Assembly: GCF_040801785.1 (NCBI RefSeq)
Contig: NZ_CP161805.1
Span: 3,472,001-3,536,000, forward strand
Reading direction: 5' to 3'
Origin: Sulfitobacter sp. LCG007
GTDB lineage: Bacteria; Pseudomonadota; Alphaproteobacteria; Rhodobacterales; Rhodobacteraceae
DNA: 64,000 nt
This document shows, piece after piece, positions 45,707 to 53,913 of the stretch; the first letter of the stretch is position 1, and every line of letters begins with the position of its first letter. Below the pieces are notes generated by a model, which made no database searches, was not told the origin of the DNA, and saw nothing but the letters and a program-made list of their open reading frames with translations. The position numbers were made by a program, and so were the translations under genes.

Positions 45707-45758
45707 CGATGGGCAGGCTTCGCTAAGGTTCCCTGCGATTGCCAGGAGGTATTGAACG

Positions 45759-47531
45759 ATGAAGATGACGACCGAAGAAGCATTCGTGAAGGTCCTGCAA
45801 CGGCACGGGATCCGTCATGCCTTCGGGATCATCGGCTCGGCCATGATGCCGATCTCCGATATCTTCCCAGAGGCGGGCATCACCTTCTGGGATTGCGCCC
45901 ATGAGGGCAGCGCGGGGATGATGGCGGACGGCTTTACCCGGGCTTCCGGCAGGATGTCGATGATGATCGCCCAGAACGGGCCGGGCATCACCAATTTCGT
46001 CACCGCCGTGAAGACCGCCTATTGGAACCACACGCCCCTGCTGCTGGTCACGCCGCAGGCGGCGAACAAGACCATCGGCCAGGGCGGCTTTCAGGAAGTC
46101 GAGCAGATGAAGCTCTTCGAGGACATGGTGGCCTATCAGGAGGAAGTGCGCGACCCGACGCGCATCGCCGAGACGCTGAACCGGGTTATCCTGAAGGCCA
46201 AGCGGGCCTCGGCCCCGGCGCAGATCAACGTGCCGCGCGATTTCTGGACCCAGGTGATCGACATCGAGCTGCCCTCGATGGTGGAATTCGAGCGTCCGTC
46301 TGGTGGTGAGGAAGCCATCGCGAAGGCGGCGGAACTGCTGTCGAGCGCGAAATTCCCGGTGATCCTGAACGGAGCGGGCGTGGTGCTTGCCGGCGCGATC
46401 CCGGCGTCCATGAAGCTCGCCGAGGCGCTTTCTGCCCCGGTCTGCGTCGGCTACCAGCACAATGACGCCTTCCCCGGTTCGCACCCGCTGTTTGCGGGGC
46501 CGCTGGGCTACAACGGGTCGAAGGCCGGGATGGAACTGATCGCCAAGGCCGACGTGGTGCTGGCTCTGGGGACGCGCCTCAACCCGTTCTCCACGCTGCC
46601 GGGCTACGGGATCGACTACTGGCCCAAGGACGCGGCGATCATACAGGTGGATCTCAACCCCGACCGGATCGGCCTGACCAAGAAGGTCGCCGTAGGCATC
46701 GTCGGCGACGCGAAGAAGGTGGCCGAGGCGATCACGGCCAGGCTCGGTGACGTTTCGGGCGACTCAAGGCGAGACCGCGAGGAACTGATCGCCAAGACCA
46801 AGTCGGCCTGGGCGCAGCAGCTTACCTCGATGGACCACGAGGAAGACGATCCGGGCACCACCTGGAACGAACGCGCCCGCAGCGCCAAGCCGGACTGGAT
46901 GAGCCCGCGCATGGCGTGGCGCGCAATCCAGTCGGCGCTTCCACGCGACGCGATCATCAGCTCGGACATCGGCAACAACTGCGCCATCGGCAACGCCTAC
47001 CCGTCTTTCGAGGAAGGCCGGAAATACCTTGCCCCCGGTCTCTTCGGCCCCTGTGGCTACGGTCTGCCCGCCATCGTTGGCGCCAAGATCGCCTGCCCGG
47101 ACGTGCCTGTCGTGGGTTTTGCCGGTGACGGCGCTTTCGGCATCGCGGTGAATGAACTCACGGCCATCGGCCGGCGGGAATGGCCGGCGATCACGCAGGT
47201 TGTCTTCCGAAACTACCAGTGGGGTGCGGAAAAGAGGAACTCGACCCTCTGGTTCGACGACAACTTCGTCGGCACCGAACTGGATGAGGACGTGAGCTAT
47301 GCCGGCATCGCCAAGGCATGCGGATTGCAGGGCGTCGTGGCCCGGACCATGGACGAGCTGAAGGACGCGCTGGCCAGGGCGATCGAGGACCAGATGAAGC
47401 ACGGCAAGACCACGCTGATCGAGGCGATGATCAACCAGGAACTGGGCGAGCCCTTCCGGCGCGATGCCATGAAGAAGCCTGTGCGGGTTGCCGGGATCAG
47501 CAAGGACGACATGGCGGATCAGCCCGCCTGA
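45759..47531 (+). CDS. xsc: Sulfoacetaldehyde acetyltransferase Xsc
   Basis: 590 residues, TPP-dependent; converts sulfoacetaldehyde and phosphate to acetyl phosphate and sulfite. AGGAGG lies about nine bases before the ATG. It has EEAFVKVLQRHGIRHAFGIIGSAMMPISDIFPEAG at the N-terminus, ANKTIGQGGFQEVEQMKLFEDM in the Pyr domain and the TPP motif VVGFAGDGAFGIAVNELTAI with the following FRNYQWGAEKRNS. The sequence is of the Xsc rather than acetolactate-synthase type. Usually a phosphate acetyltransferase gene (pta) follows; here soeA follows instead. It ends about 100 bp before soeA. Confidence 0.96.
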   Translation: MKMTTEEAFVKVLQRHGIRHAFGIIGSAMMPISDIFPEAGITFWDCAHEGSAGMMADGFTRASGRMSMMIAQNGPGITNFVTAVKTAYWNHTPLLLVTPQAANKTIGQGGFQEVEQMKLFEDMVAYQEEVRDPTRIAETLNRVILKAKRASAPAQINVPRDFWTQVIDIELPSMVEFERPSGGEEAIAKAAELLSSAKFPVILNGAGVVLAGAIPASMKLAEALSAPVCVGYQHNDAFPGSHPLFAGPLGYNGSKAGMELIAKADVVLALGTRLNPFSTLPGYGIDYWPKDAAIIQVDLNPDRIGLTKKVAVGIVGDAKKVAEAITARLGDVSGDSRRDREELIAKTKSAWAQQLTSMDHEEDDPGTTWNERARSAKPDWMSPRMAWRAIQSALPRDAIISSDIGNNCAIGNAYPSFEEGRKYLAPGLFGPCGYGLPAIVGAKIACPDVPVVGFAGDGAFGIAVNELTAIGRREWPAITQVVFRNYQWGAEKRNSTLWFDDNFVGTELDEDVSYAGIAKACGLQGVVARTMDELKDALARAIEDQMKHGKTTLIEAMINQELGEPFRRDAMKKPVRVAGISKDDMADQPA

Positions 47532-47584
47532 GACGCAAGGCGGGACCGGAAGGCCGGGCGAACCTCTGTTCCGGCAGCACACGA

Positions 47585-47608
47585 CCGCCGGGTATTGCAG
47601 CCCGGCGG
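47585..47608 (+). terminator. Hairpin between xsc and soeA
   Basis: CCGCCGGG (47585-47592) and CCCGGCGG (47601-47608), a perfect 8-bp stem with an 8-base loop. It has no U-run, so it may attenuate or stabilise rather than end the xsc message. The next features are GGAGGG, a three-codon frame ATGAAGAAATGA (47628-47639) and the soeA ATG at 47636 inside it. Confidence 0.45.
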
Positions 47609-47635
47609 CGCGCATGACGGAGGGCGGATGAAGAA

Positions 47636-50452
47636 ATGAGTTTCCGGCAGCCCCAGATCGACCTCAGCCCGCCCGTCTCGGACGAGGTGCGCAAGACGAC
47701 CTGCTACATGTGCGCCTGCCGCTGCGGGATCAACGTCCACATGAAGCAGGGCAAGGTCGCCTATATCGAGGGCAACCGCGACCATCCGGTCAACAAGGGC
47801 GTCCTTTGCGCCAAGGGCAGCGCCGGGATCATGCAGCACAACGCGCCTTCGCGCCTGCGCGCGCCGTTGAAGCGCGTGGGCCCCCGCGGGTCCGGCGAAT
47901 TCGAGGAAATCAGCTGGGATGAGGCGTTGAAGATCGCCTGCGACTGGCTCGAACCGATCCGCTGCGAGAACCCCGACAAGCTTGCCTTCTTCACCGGGCG
48001 CGACCAGTCGCAAAGCTTCACCAGCCTCTGGGCGCAGGCCTTCGGAACGCCGAACTATGCCGCACACGGCGGTTTCTGCTCGGTCAACATGGCCACTGCC
48101 GGGATCTACACCATGGGCGGCGCCTTCTGGGAATTCGGCCAGCCGGACTGGGAGCATACGAAGCTGTTCATGCTCTTCGGCGTGGCCGAGGATCACGACA
48201 GCAACCCGATCAAGATGGGTATCGGGCGCATCAAGGCCCGTGGCGCGCGGGTGATCGGGGTCAACCCGATCCGCACGGGCTACAACGCCGTGGCCGACGA
48301 CTGGGTCGGGATCACCCCCGGAACCGACGGGCTGTTCATTCTGGCGATGATCCATGTGCTTCTGAAGGCCGGCAGGATCGATCTCGACTATCTCGCACAA
48401 TGGACCAACGCGCCCTGCCTCGTGAACGCCGATCCGGACTCGGACAGCTTCGGTCTGCTGCTGCGGGACGACGCGGGCCGCGAACTCGTGATCGACCGCA
48501 CCACCGGCGCGCCCGCGCCCTTCGACCGGGCCGGCACGCGCCCCGACCTCGGGGCGACATACAAACGCGACGGCTTCACCCATCGCACCGTCTTCCATCA
48601 CATGGTCGAGCAGTATCTCGATCCGAAATACGCCCCCGAGGCGGTGGCCGAGCGCTGCGGCATCCCCGCCGCCCGCATCCGCGCCATCGCCGCCGAACTG
48701 GCCCGCGTCGCCTTCGAGGAGAGCTTCGAGCTGAACCAGCCCTGGACCGACTTCCGGGGCGAGACCCATGCCACGATGACCGGGCGCCCCGTCTCGTTCC
48801 ACGCCATGCGCGGGATCTCGGCCCATGCCAACGGCTTCCAGACCTGCCGGGCCTTGCACGTGCTCCAGATCCTGCTCGGCACGGTGGAGGTGCCCGGCGG
48901 GTTCCGTTTCAAGCCGCCCTATCCCAAGCCCGCCACGGCCCATCCCCGACCGCACGCGAAATCGACCCCGAGCAGTCCGCTCAACGGTCCGCATCTGGGC
49001 TTCGTTCAGGGACCCGAGGACCTGCTGATCGACGCCGAGGGCAAGCCCCGGCGAATCGACAAGGCCTTCACCTGGGAGAACCCGATGTCGAGCCATGGGC
49101 TGATGCACATGGTGATCTCGAACGCGCATGCGGGCGACCCCTACCCCATCGACACGCTGTTCCTCTACATGGCCAACATGTCCTGGAACTCGACGATGAA
49201 CACCTCCGGCGTGATGGAGATGCTCACCGACACGGACGAAAATGGCGATTACGTCATTCCCCGCATCATCTACTCCGACGCCTACAGCTCGGAGATGGTG
49301 GCCTACGCCGATCTGATCCTGCCCGACACGACCTATCTTGAACGCCACGACTGCATTTCGCTGCTCGACCGTCCGATCTCCGAACCCGACGCTGCCGCGG
49401 ACGCGATCCGCTGGCCCGTGGTCGAACCGGACCGGGACGTGCGCGGCTTCCAGTCGGTGCTGATCACGCTCGGGGCGATGCTTGGCCTGCCCGGTTTCGT
49501 GAATGAGGACGGCAGCCCCCGCTACAGGGATTATGCAGACTACATCGTGACCCACGAACGCCGCCCCGGCATCGGCCCCCTCGCCGGATTTCGCGGCAAC
49601 GGAGCGGAAAGCGGGCGCGGCGGCGTCAATCCGGAACAGCTTTCCCGCTACATCAACAACGGCGGCTTCTTCGCCGCGCATATCCCGCCGCAAGCTCAGT
49701 ACTTCAAGCCCTGGAACAAGGGCTATCAGGACTGGGCCGTTGGCCTCGGCCTTTACGACACCCCCCAGCCCTACCTCTTCCAGCTTTGGTGCGAACCGCT
49801 GCGCCGCTTCCAGCTTGCCGGCGAGGGCAAGGGTGACCGCTTGCCCCCAGAGCACCTGCGACCGCGCCTGCGCGAGACGATGACACCGCTGCCGCATTGG
49901 TACGAGACCGACCAGACCGGCAACGACGGCTTCAACATCAACGCCCTGACCCAGAGACCCATGGCCATGTATCACTCCTGGGGCAGCCAGAACGCCTGGC
50001 TGCGCCAGCTCCATGGGTGCAACCCGCTTTACGTCCCGACGAAGCTGATGCGCGCGCATGGTCTGAGCGACGGCGACTGGGCACGCGTCACATCGCCTCA
50101 TGGAGAGATCATCGTGCCGGTAATGGAGATGGCCGCGCTGAACGAAAACACCGTCTGGACCTGGAACGCCATTGGCAAGCGCCGCGGCGCCTGGGCGCTC
50201 GACACCGACGCGCCCGAGGCGACGAAGGGCTTTCTGCTGAACCATCTCATTCACGAACTGCTGCCGCCCAAGGGCGACGGGCTCCGCTGGGCGAATTCGG
50301 ATCCCGTCACCGGTCAGGCGGCGTGGTTCGACCTCAAGGTCAGGATCGAAAAGGCCGATGCGCCCGAAGGCGTCGCCGAACCGGACCACGCGCCGGTCGC
50401 AAGTCCGGTCGGGACAGGTCCGCGCAAGCTCGCCTGGAAGGTGGGACGATGA
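47636..50452 (+). CDS. soeA: Sulfite dehydrogenase SoeA-like molybdopterin subunit
   Basis: 938 residues of the DMSO-reductase (complex iron-sulfur molybdoenzyme) family. It has Cys23-x2-Cys26-x3-Cys30 and Cys58 (VLCAKG) for an N-terminal 4Fe-4S cluster, and Cys148 in AAHGGFCSVNMATAG as the probable molybdenum ligand. There is no Tat signal, as in SoeABC, whose active site faces the cytoplasm. The order Mo, FeS, membrane subunit after xsc fits oxidation of the sulfite Xsc releases; in Ruegeria pomeroyi this type of enzyme is, as I recall, linked to sulfonate degradation. A polysulfide or thiosulfate reductase relative is the alternative. Confidence 0.85.
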   Translation: MSFRQPQIDLSPPVSDEVRKTTCYMCACRCGINVHMKQGKVAYIEGNRDHPVNKGVLCAKGSAGIMQHNAPSRLRAPLKRVGPRGSGEFEEISWDEALKIACDWLEPIRCENPDKLAFFTGRDQSQSFTSLWAQAFGTPNYAAHGGFCSVNMATAGIYTMGGAFWEFGQPDWEHTKLFMLFGVAEDHDSNPIKMGIGRIKARGARVIGVNPIRTGYNAVADDWVGITPGTDGLFILAMIHVLLKAGRIDLDYLAQWTNAPCLVNADPDSDSFGLLLRDDAGRELVIDRTTGAPAPFDRAGTRPDLGATYKRDGFTHRTVFHHMVEQYLDPKYAPEAVAERCGIPAARIRAIAAELARVAFEESFELNQPWTDFRGETHATMTGRPVSFHAMRGISAHANGFQTCRALHVLQILLGTVEVPGGFRFKPPYPKPATAHPRPHAKSTPSSPLNGPHLGFVQGPEDLLIDAEGKPRRIDKAFTWENPMSSHGLMHMVISNAHAGDPYPIDTLFLYMANMSWNSTMNTSGVMEMLTDTDENGDYVIPRIIYSDAYSSEMVAYADLILPDTTYLERHDCISLLDRPISEPDAAADAIRWPVVEPDRDVRGFQSVLITLGAMLGLPGFVNEDGSPRYRDYADYIVTHERRPGIGPLAGFRGNGAESGRGGVNPEQLSRYINNGGFFAAHIPPQAQYFKPWNKGYQDWAVGLGLYDTPQPYLFQLWCEPLRRFQLAGEGKGDRLPPEHLRPRLRETMTPLPHWYETDQTGNDGFNINALTQRPMAMYHSWGSQNAWLRQLHGCNPLYVPTKLMRAHGLSDGDWARVTSPHGEIIVPVMEMAALNENTVWTWNAIGKRRGAWALDTDAPEATKGFLLNHLIHELLPPKGDGLRWANSDPVTGQAAWFDLKVRIEKADAPEGVAEPDHAPVASPVGTGPRKLAWKVGR

Positions 50453-51195
50453 CCGAACTGCCCGCCACCACCACGCGCAAGCTTGGCCTGGTGATCGATC
50501 TCGACACCTGCGTTGGCTGCCATGCCTGCGTGATCTCCTGCAAGGGCTGGAACACCGAGAATTACGGCGCGCCCCTGTCGGACCAGGACCCCTATGGCGC
50601 GGAGCCCTCTGGCACCTTCCTCAACCGGGTGCACAGCTATGAGGTGACGCCCGACAGCGGCACCGCGCAGCTCGTGCATTTCCCGAAGTCCTGCCTGCAT
50701 TGCGAGGATGCCCCCTGCGTGACGGTCTGCCCCACCGGCGCCAGCTACAAGCGCGTCGAGGACGGCATCGTGCTGGTCAATGAAAGCGACTGCATCGGCT
50801 GCGGCCTGTGTGCATGGGCCTGCCCCTACGGCGCGCGCGAACTCGACGAGGCCGAGGGCGTGATGAAGAAGTGCACCCTCTGCGTCGACCGCATCTACAA
50901 CGACAACCTGCCCGAGGAAGACCGCGTCCCGGCCTGCGTCCGCACCTGCCCGGCGGGCGCCCGGCATTTCGGCGATTTCGCCGATCCGGAAAGCGCCGTT
51001 TCGAAGCTTGCCGCCGAGCGCGGCGGGTTGGAGCTGATGCCCGAGCAGGGCACCCGACCCGTCAACCGCTATCTGCCGCCGCGCCCGAAGGACAGGCTGG
51101 GCGGCATCGACCTGCTCGCCCCTCTGCTCGCCCCTGTAGCCGAAGAGCCGTCGGGGTTCTTCGCCTGGCTCGACAAGACGCTGGATCGGATCTGA
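50449..51195 (+). CDS. soeB: SoeB-like iron-sulfur subunit
   Basis: 248 residues. Ferredoxin-type with 16 Cys in four groups: DTCVGCHACVISCKGW, KSCLHCEDAPCVTVCPTGA, SDCIGCGLCAWACPYGA and KKCTLCVDRIYN plus PACVRTCPAGA, enough for four 4Fe-4S clusters, as in DmsB/PhsB-type electron-transfer subunits. It carries electrons from SoeA to the membrane subunit. The start overlaps the soeA stop (ATGA). A proline-rich C-terminal tail (NRYLPPRPKD) is followed by a helix. Confidence 0.93.
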   Translation: MTELPATTTRKLGLVIDLDTCVGCHACVISCKGWNTENYGAPLSDQDPYGAEPSGTFLNRVHSYEVTPDSGTAQLVHFPKSCLHCEDAPCVTVCPTGASYKRVEDGIVLVNESDCIGCGLCAWACPYGARELDEAEGVMKKCTLCVDRIYNDNLPEEDRVPACVRTCPAGARHFGDFADPESAVSKLAAERGGLELMPEQGTRPVNRYLPPRPKDRLGGIDLLAPLLAPVAEEPSGFFAWLDKTLDRI

Positions 51196-52067
51196 TGCAT
51201 CCGGCGCCGTCCGTCATCATCTTCACCACATTGTCGGGCCTGGGCTTCGGTCTGTTGTTCTTTCTTGGCCTCGGCCTCCCGCCCGTCACCGGCTGGACGG
51301 CAGTCATCTTCTTCGCGCTGGGATACGCGCTGGCGGTCGGCGGTCTGATGGCCTCCACCTTCCATCTCCGCCATCCCGAACGCGCGCTCAAGGCCTTCAC
51401 CCAGTGGCGCAGCTCGTGGCTCTCGCGTGAAGGCGTCTGCGCTGTCGCCGCGCTGCTGGTGATGGCGCTCTACGCGGCCTTGCTGGTCTTCGCAGGCGTG
51501 CGTATCGCGCCCCTCGGCTTGCTCGGCGCGGCGCTGAGCCTGCTGACCATCTTCACCACCTCGATGATCTACGCCCAGCTGCGGACGGTGCCGCGCTGGC
51601 ATTCCGGTCTGACCCCACCGCTGTTTCTTGCCTATGCGCTTGCGGGCGGCGCGCTGCTTTCCGGGCAGGTGCGCGCGGCGATCGTCCTGCTGCTGTTCGC
51701 CGGCATCCTCCAGATCGCTGCCTGGCTCCGCGGCAACCACGCCCTCGCCCGCTCCGGAACCACACTGGCCAGCGCCACCGGACTCGGCTTCATGGGCCGC
51801 CCCCGCGCCTTCGAGCCGCCCCACACGGGCGAGAACTACCTGACCCGGGAACTCGTCTTCGTGGTCGGGCGCAGACAGGCCGCCCGCCTTCGCCTCATCG
51901 CGATCGTGCTCGCCGTCCTGCTGCCGATATTCCTGCTGACGCTGCCGTTCTCGCACTGGTTCGCGCTTGGCGCGGTGATCAGCCATCTCGCGGGCGTGCT
52001 CACGGCCCGCTGGCTCTTCTTCGCCCAGGCCGAACACGTGGTCGGTCTCTATTACGGCAAGCGCTAG
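51195..52067 (+). CDS. soeC: SoeC-like membrane anchor subunit
   Basis: 290 residues from the ATG at 51195, which shares one base with the soeB stop. Eight or so hydrophobic helices of the DmsC family are seen: LSGLGFGLLFFLGLG, HLRHPERALKAFTQWRSSWLSREGV (the DmsC signature) and LAGVLTARWLFFAQAEHVVGLYYG. It anchors SoeAB and reduces quinone. The stop codon lies in the sequence CTAGAC just before the IS-like end at 52070, so the element landed exactly behind this gene. Confidence 0.9.
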   Translation: MHPAPSVIIFTTLSGLGFGLLFFLGLGLPPVTGWTAVIFFALGYALAVGGLMASTFHLRHPERALKAFTQWRSSWLSREGVCAVAALLVMALYAALLVFAGVRIAPLGLLGAALSLLTIFTTSMIYAQLRTVPRWHSGLTPPLFLAYALAGGALLSGQVRAAIVLLLFAGILQIAAWLRGNHALARSGTTLASATGLGFMGRPRAFEPPHTGENYLTRELVFVVGRRQAARLRLIAIVLAVLLPIFLLTLPFSHWFALGAVISHLAGVLTARWLFFAQAEHVVGLYYGKR

Positions 52068-52069
52068 AC

Positions 52070-52820
52070 GGCGTCTTCATTCAGGCGATCCAGGCCATTG
52101 CGCAGGCGATGGAAACGAAGGCTCTTAAGGCGGCGAGTGTCTTTTCGACGATCAGGACGGCGCGACGGAAGCGCTTGGGCTGTCAAGTCGTTGGGACAGG
52201 ACCTCGCGCGGCGCGGGATTCGCTTGATCCGCGCCTGCCCCCAAGTCGTCGGCGATGACATGGCCGAAGCCCGCCGGGCCCGTGACCAGCCTTTCGGCCC
52301 GGGGGGCTGCCGGCGCATTGGCCAGGGGTGATCCCGAAGCGGACCGGCAGGCCCGGGGCATCTACGGCGGCATGGATGCTGGTCGTCAAGCCGCCTCGGG
52401 AACGGCCAATCGCCCGAGCCTCAGGCCCCCTTTCGAGAGGGTGCGTCCGCATGGACCTTGCGGATCGTGGCATCGGCCGGCACGTATTCGACGTCGGGAT
52501 CGCAGGAGAAGGCCATGAAAAGACTGTCCCGCACGCCTGCCAGCGTCCCGCGCCGGAAGCGGCAAGGCACGGTGCGCCGGTTTCCCGGCTCCAATGGCAC
52601 GTCGCGCCAGGGCGAGGCAGTCCGGGCCGGGCACGGCACCGCATCGACGAACAGCCGGTTGCCGGCCCCCCTGCGACCGCGAACACCTTTCTTGCCCAGC
52701 AGATACGGCTCACTCCGCGCCCATTGCGCGTCCGTCAGGCTTCGCCTGCTCAGGATCGCCTCCGTTTTCGATCCTGAAACAGATTTCAGACCAACCAAGA
52801 CTCCCTCAAATGAAGACGCC
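52070..52820 (-). mobile_element. Decayed IS5-type insertion sequence with 12-bp inverted ends
   Basis: GGCGTCTTCATT at 52070-52081 and its exact reverse complement at 52809-52820 bound a 751-bp element. Its length and residual protein are IS5-like (IS427 group). No target duplication of two or more bases is obvious at the ends. It fills the 844-bp gap between soeC and dapA with the transposase remnant and, beyond the right end, copy C of the repeat. Confidence 0.75.
52075..52753 (-). pseudogene. IS5-type transposase remnant with frameshifts
   Basis: Read on the minus strand: LSRRSLTDAQWARSEPYLLGKKG, NRLFVDAV and a later DPDVEYVPADATIRKVHAD in one frame, which then stops at 52421; GRSRGGLTTSIHAAVDAPGLPVRFGITPGQ in a second; and KRFRRAVLIVEKTLAALRAF in a third. 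These are consecutive parts of an IS5-family DDE transposase, so at least two frameshifts or indels separate them. No intact transposase can be made. Confidence 0.75.
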
Positions 52821-52834
52821 AGCAACGTCCTGCC

Positions 52835-52900
52835 GCCTTCCTTTGCTGCCAAATATCCCGGGGGAGGCGCGCGCCAGCGCGACGGGGGCAGAGCCCCCCG
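52835..52900 (-). repeat. GGGATATTT-type intergenic repeat, copy C, with hairpin
   Basis: Read on the minus strand it starts with GGGGGGCTCTGCCCCC, then CCTCCCCCGGGATATTT and GGCAGCAAAGGAAGG. The hairpin, core and tail match copy A in order and orientation. It follows the dapA stop by about 12 bp and so sits at a 3' end, as copy A does after lpd. Confidence 0.7.
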
Positions 52901-52911
52901 CCCGGCCCGCG

Positions 52912-53784
52912 TCAGATCAGTCCGGCGTGCCTCAGACCGTCGCGGATCAACTTCTTGGTCTCGTCGGTCAGGCCGGTCAGCGGCAGGCGCACCTCTTCCG
53001 AGCACAGGTCGAGCACCGACATCGCGTATTTCACCCCGACGAGCCCCGGCTCGGTGAAGATCGCCCTGTGCAGCGGCATCAGCCGGTCCTGGATCTCGAG
53101 CGCCGTGGCAAAGTCATTGGCCGCGCAGGCCGCCTGCATCTCGGCGAGAAGCCGGGGCGCGACGTTGGCGGTTACGGAAATGCAGCCCACGCCGCCCTGG
53201 GCATTGAAGCCATGCGCCGTCGGATCCTCACCGGAAAGCTGGATGAAATCCGCGCCGCAGGTCATGCGCTGATGGCTGACCCGGGCCAGGTCCCCCGTCG
53301 CGTCCTTGACGCCGACGATCCGCGGCAACTTCGCCAGTTCGCCCATCGTCGCCGGCGTCATGTCGACCACCGAGCGCGGCGGGATGTTGTAGATGATGAT
53401 CGGCAGTTCGCAGCAATCGTGCAGCGCCGTGTAATGCGCGATCAGACCGCGTTGCGTCGGCTTGTTGTAGTAGGGCGTCACGACCAGCGCCGCGTCCGCC
53501 CCGACCTGCTCGGCGTGCCGAATCAGGCGGATCGCCTCGACGGTGTTGTTCGACCCCGCGCCCGCGATGACGGGAATGCGCCCCGCGACCGCCTTGACGA
53601 CTTCTTCCACGACGGTCTCGTGTTCGCGATGCGTGAGCGTCGGGCTCTCGCCCGTGGTGCCCACCGGCACCAGCCCGTCCGAGCCTTCGCCGATATGCCA
53701 CTCGACGAGTTTCTTGAGCGTGTCCAGATCCAGCTCGCCGTTCCGGAACGGCGTGACGAGGGCAGGCATCGAGCCTTTGAACAT
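52912..53784 (-). CDS. dapA: 4-hydroxy-tetrahydrodipicolinate synthase
   Basis: 290 residues from [13 protein letters not shown] (ATG ending at 53784, GAGGAG seven bases upstream). It condenses pyruvate with aspartate semialdehyde, the first committed step to diaminopimelate and lysine. Schiff-base Lys160 lies in [10 protein letters not shown] and Tyr132 in [18 protein letters not shown] and SGEDP also match the family. It stands alone on the minus strand; lysA is 19 kb away. Its 3' end faces the IS remnant. Confidence 0.97.
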   Translation of the reverse strand: MFKGSMPALVTPFRNGELDLDTLKKLVEWHIGEGSDGLVPVGTTGESPTLTHREHETVVEEVVKAVAGRIPVIAGAGSNNTVEAIRLIRHAEQVGADAALVVTPYYNKPTQRGLIAHYTALHDCCELPIIIYNIPPRSVVDMTPATMGELAKLPRIVGVKDATGDLARVSHQRMTCGADFIQLSGEDPTAHGFNAQGGVGCISVTANVAPRLLAEMQAACAANDFATALEIQDRLMPLHRAIFTEPGLVGVKYAMSVLDLCSEEVRLPLTGLTDETKKLIRDGLRHAGLI

Positions 53785-53913
53785 GTCCACGCTCCTCAAG
53801 AAATGCGGCTCCCTGCGGAGCCGGGTGGATTTCTGCGGCTGGACGGATCGTGAATTAACTTTCCGCCCGCACCGCGATAAGTAGGTGACGCCTTAGCCCT
53901 CAAACCGAGTGAA

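Noticed and set aside
47519-50389. Open frame of about 950 codons on the minus strand opposite soeA
   Set aside because: Antisense to a clear molybdoenzyme gene; the sequence is typical of antisense translation (HR, RV, GH and DG strings) with no domain. It is explained by codon bias in soeA.
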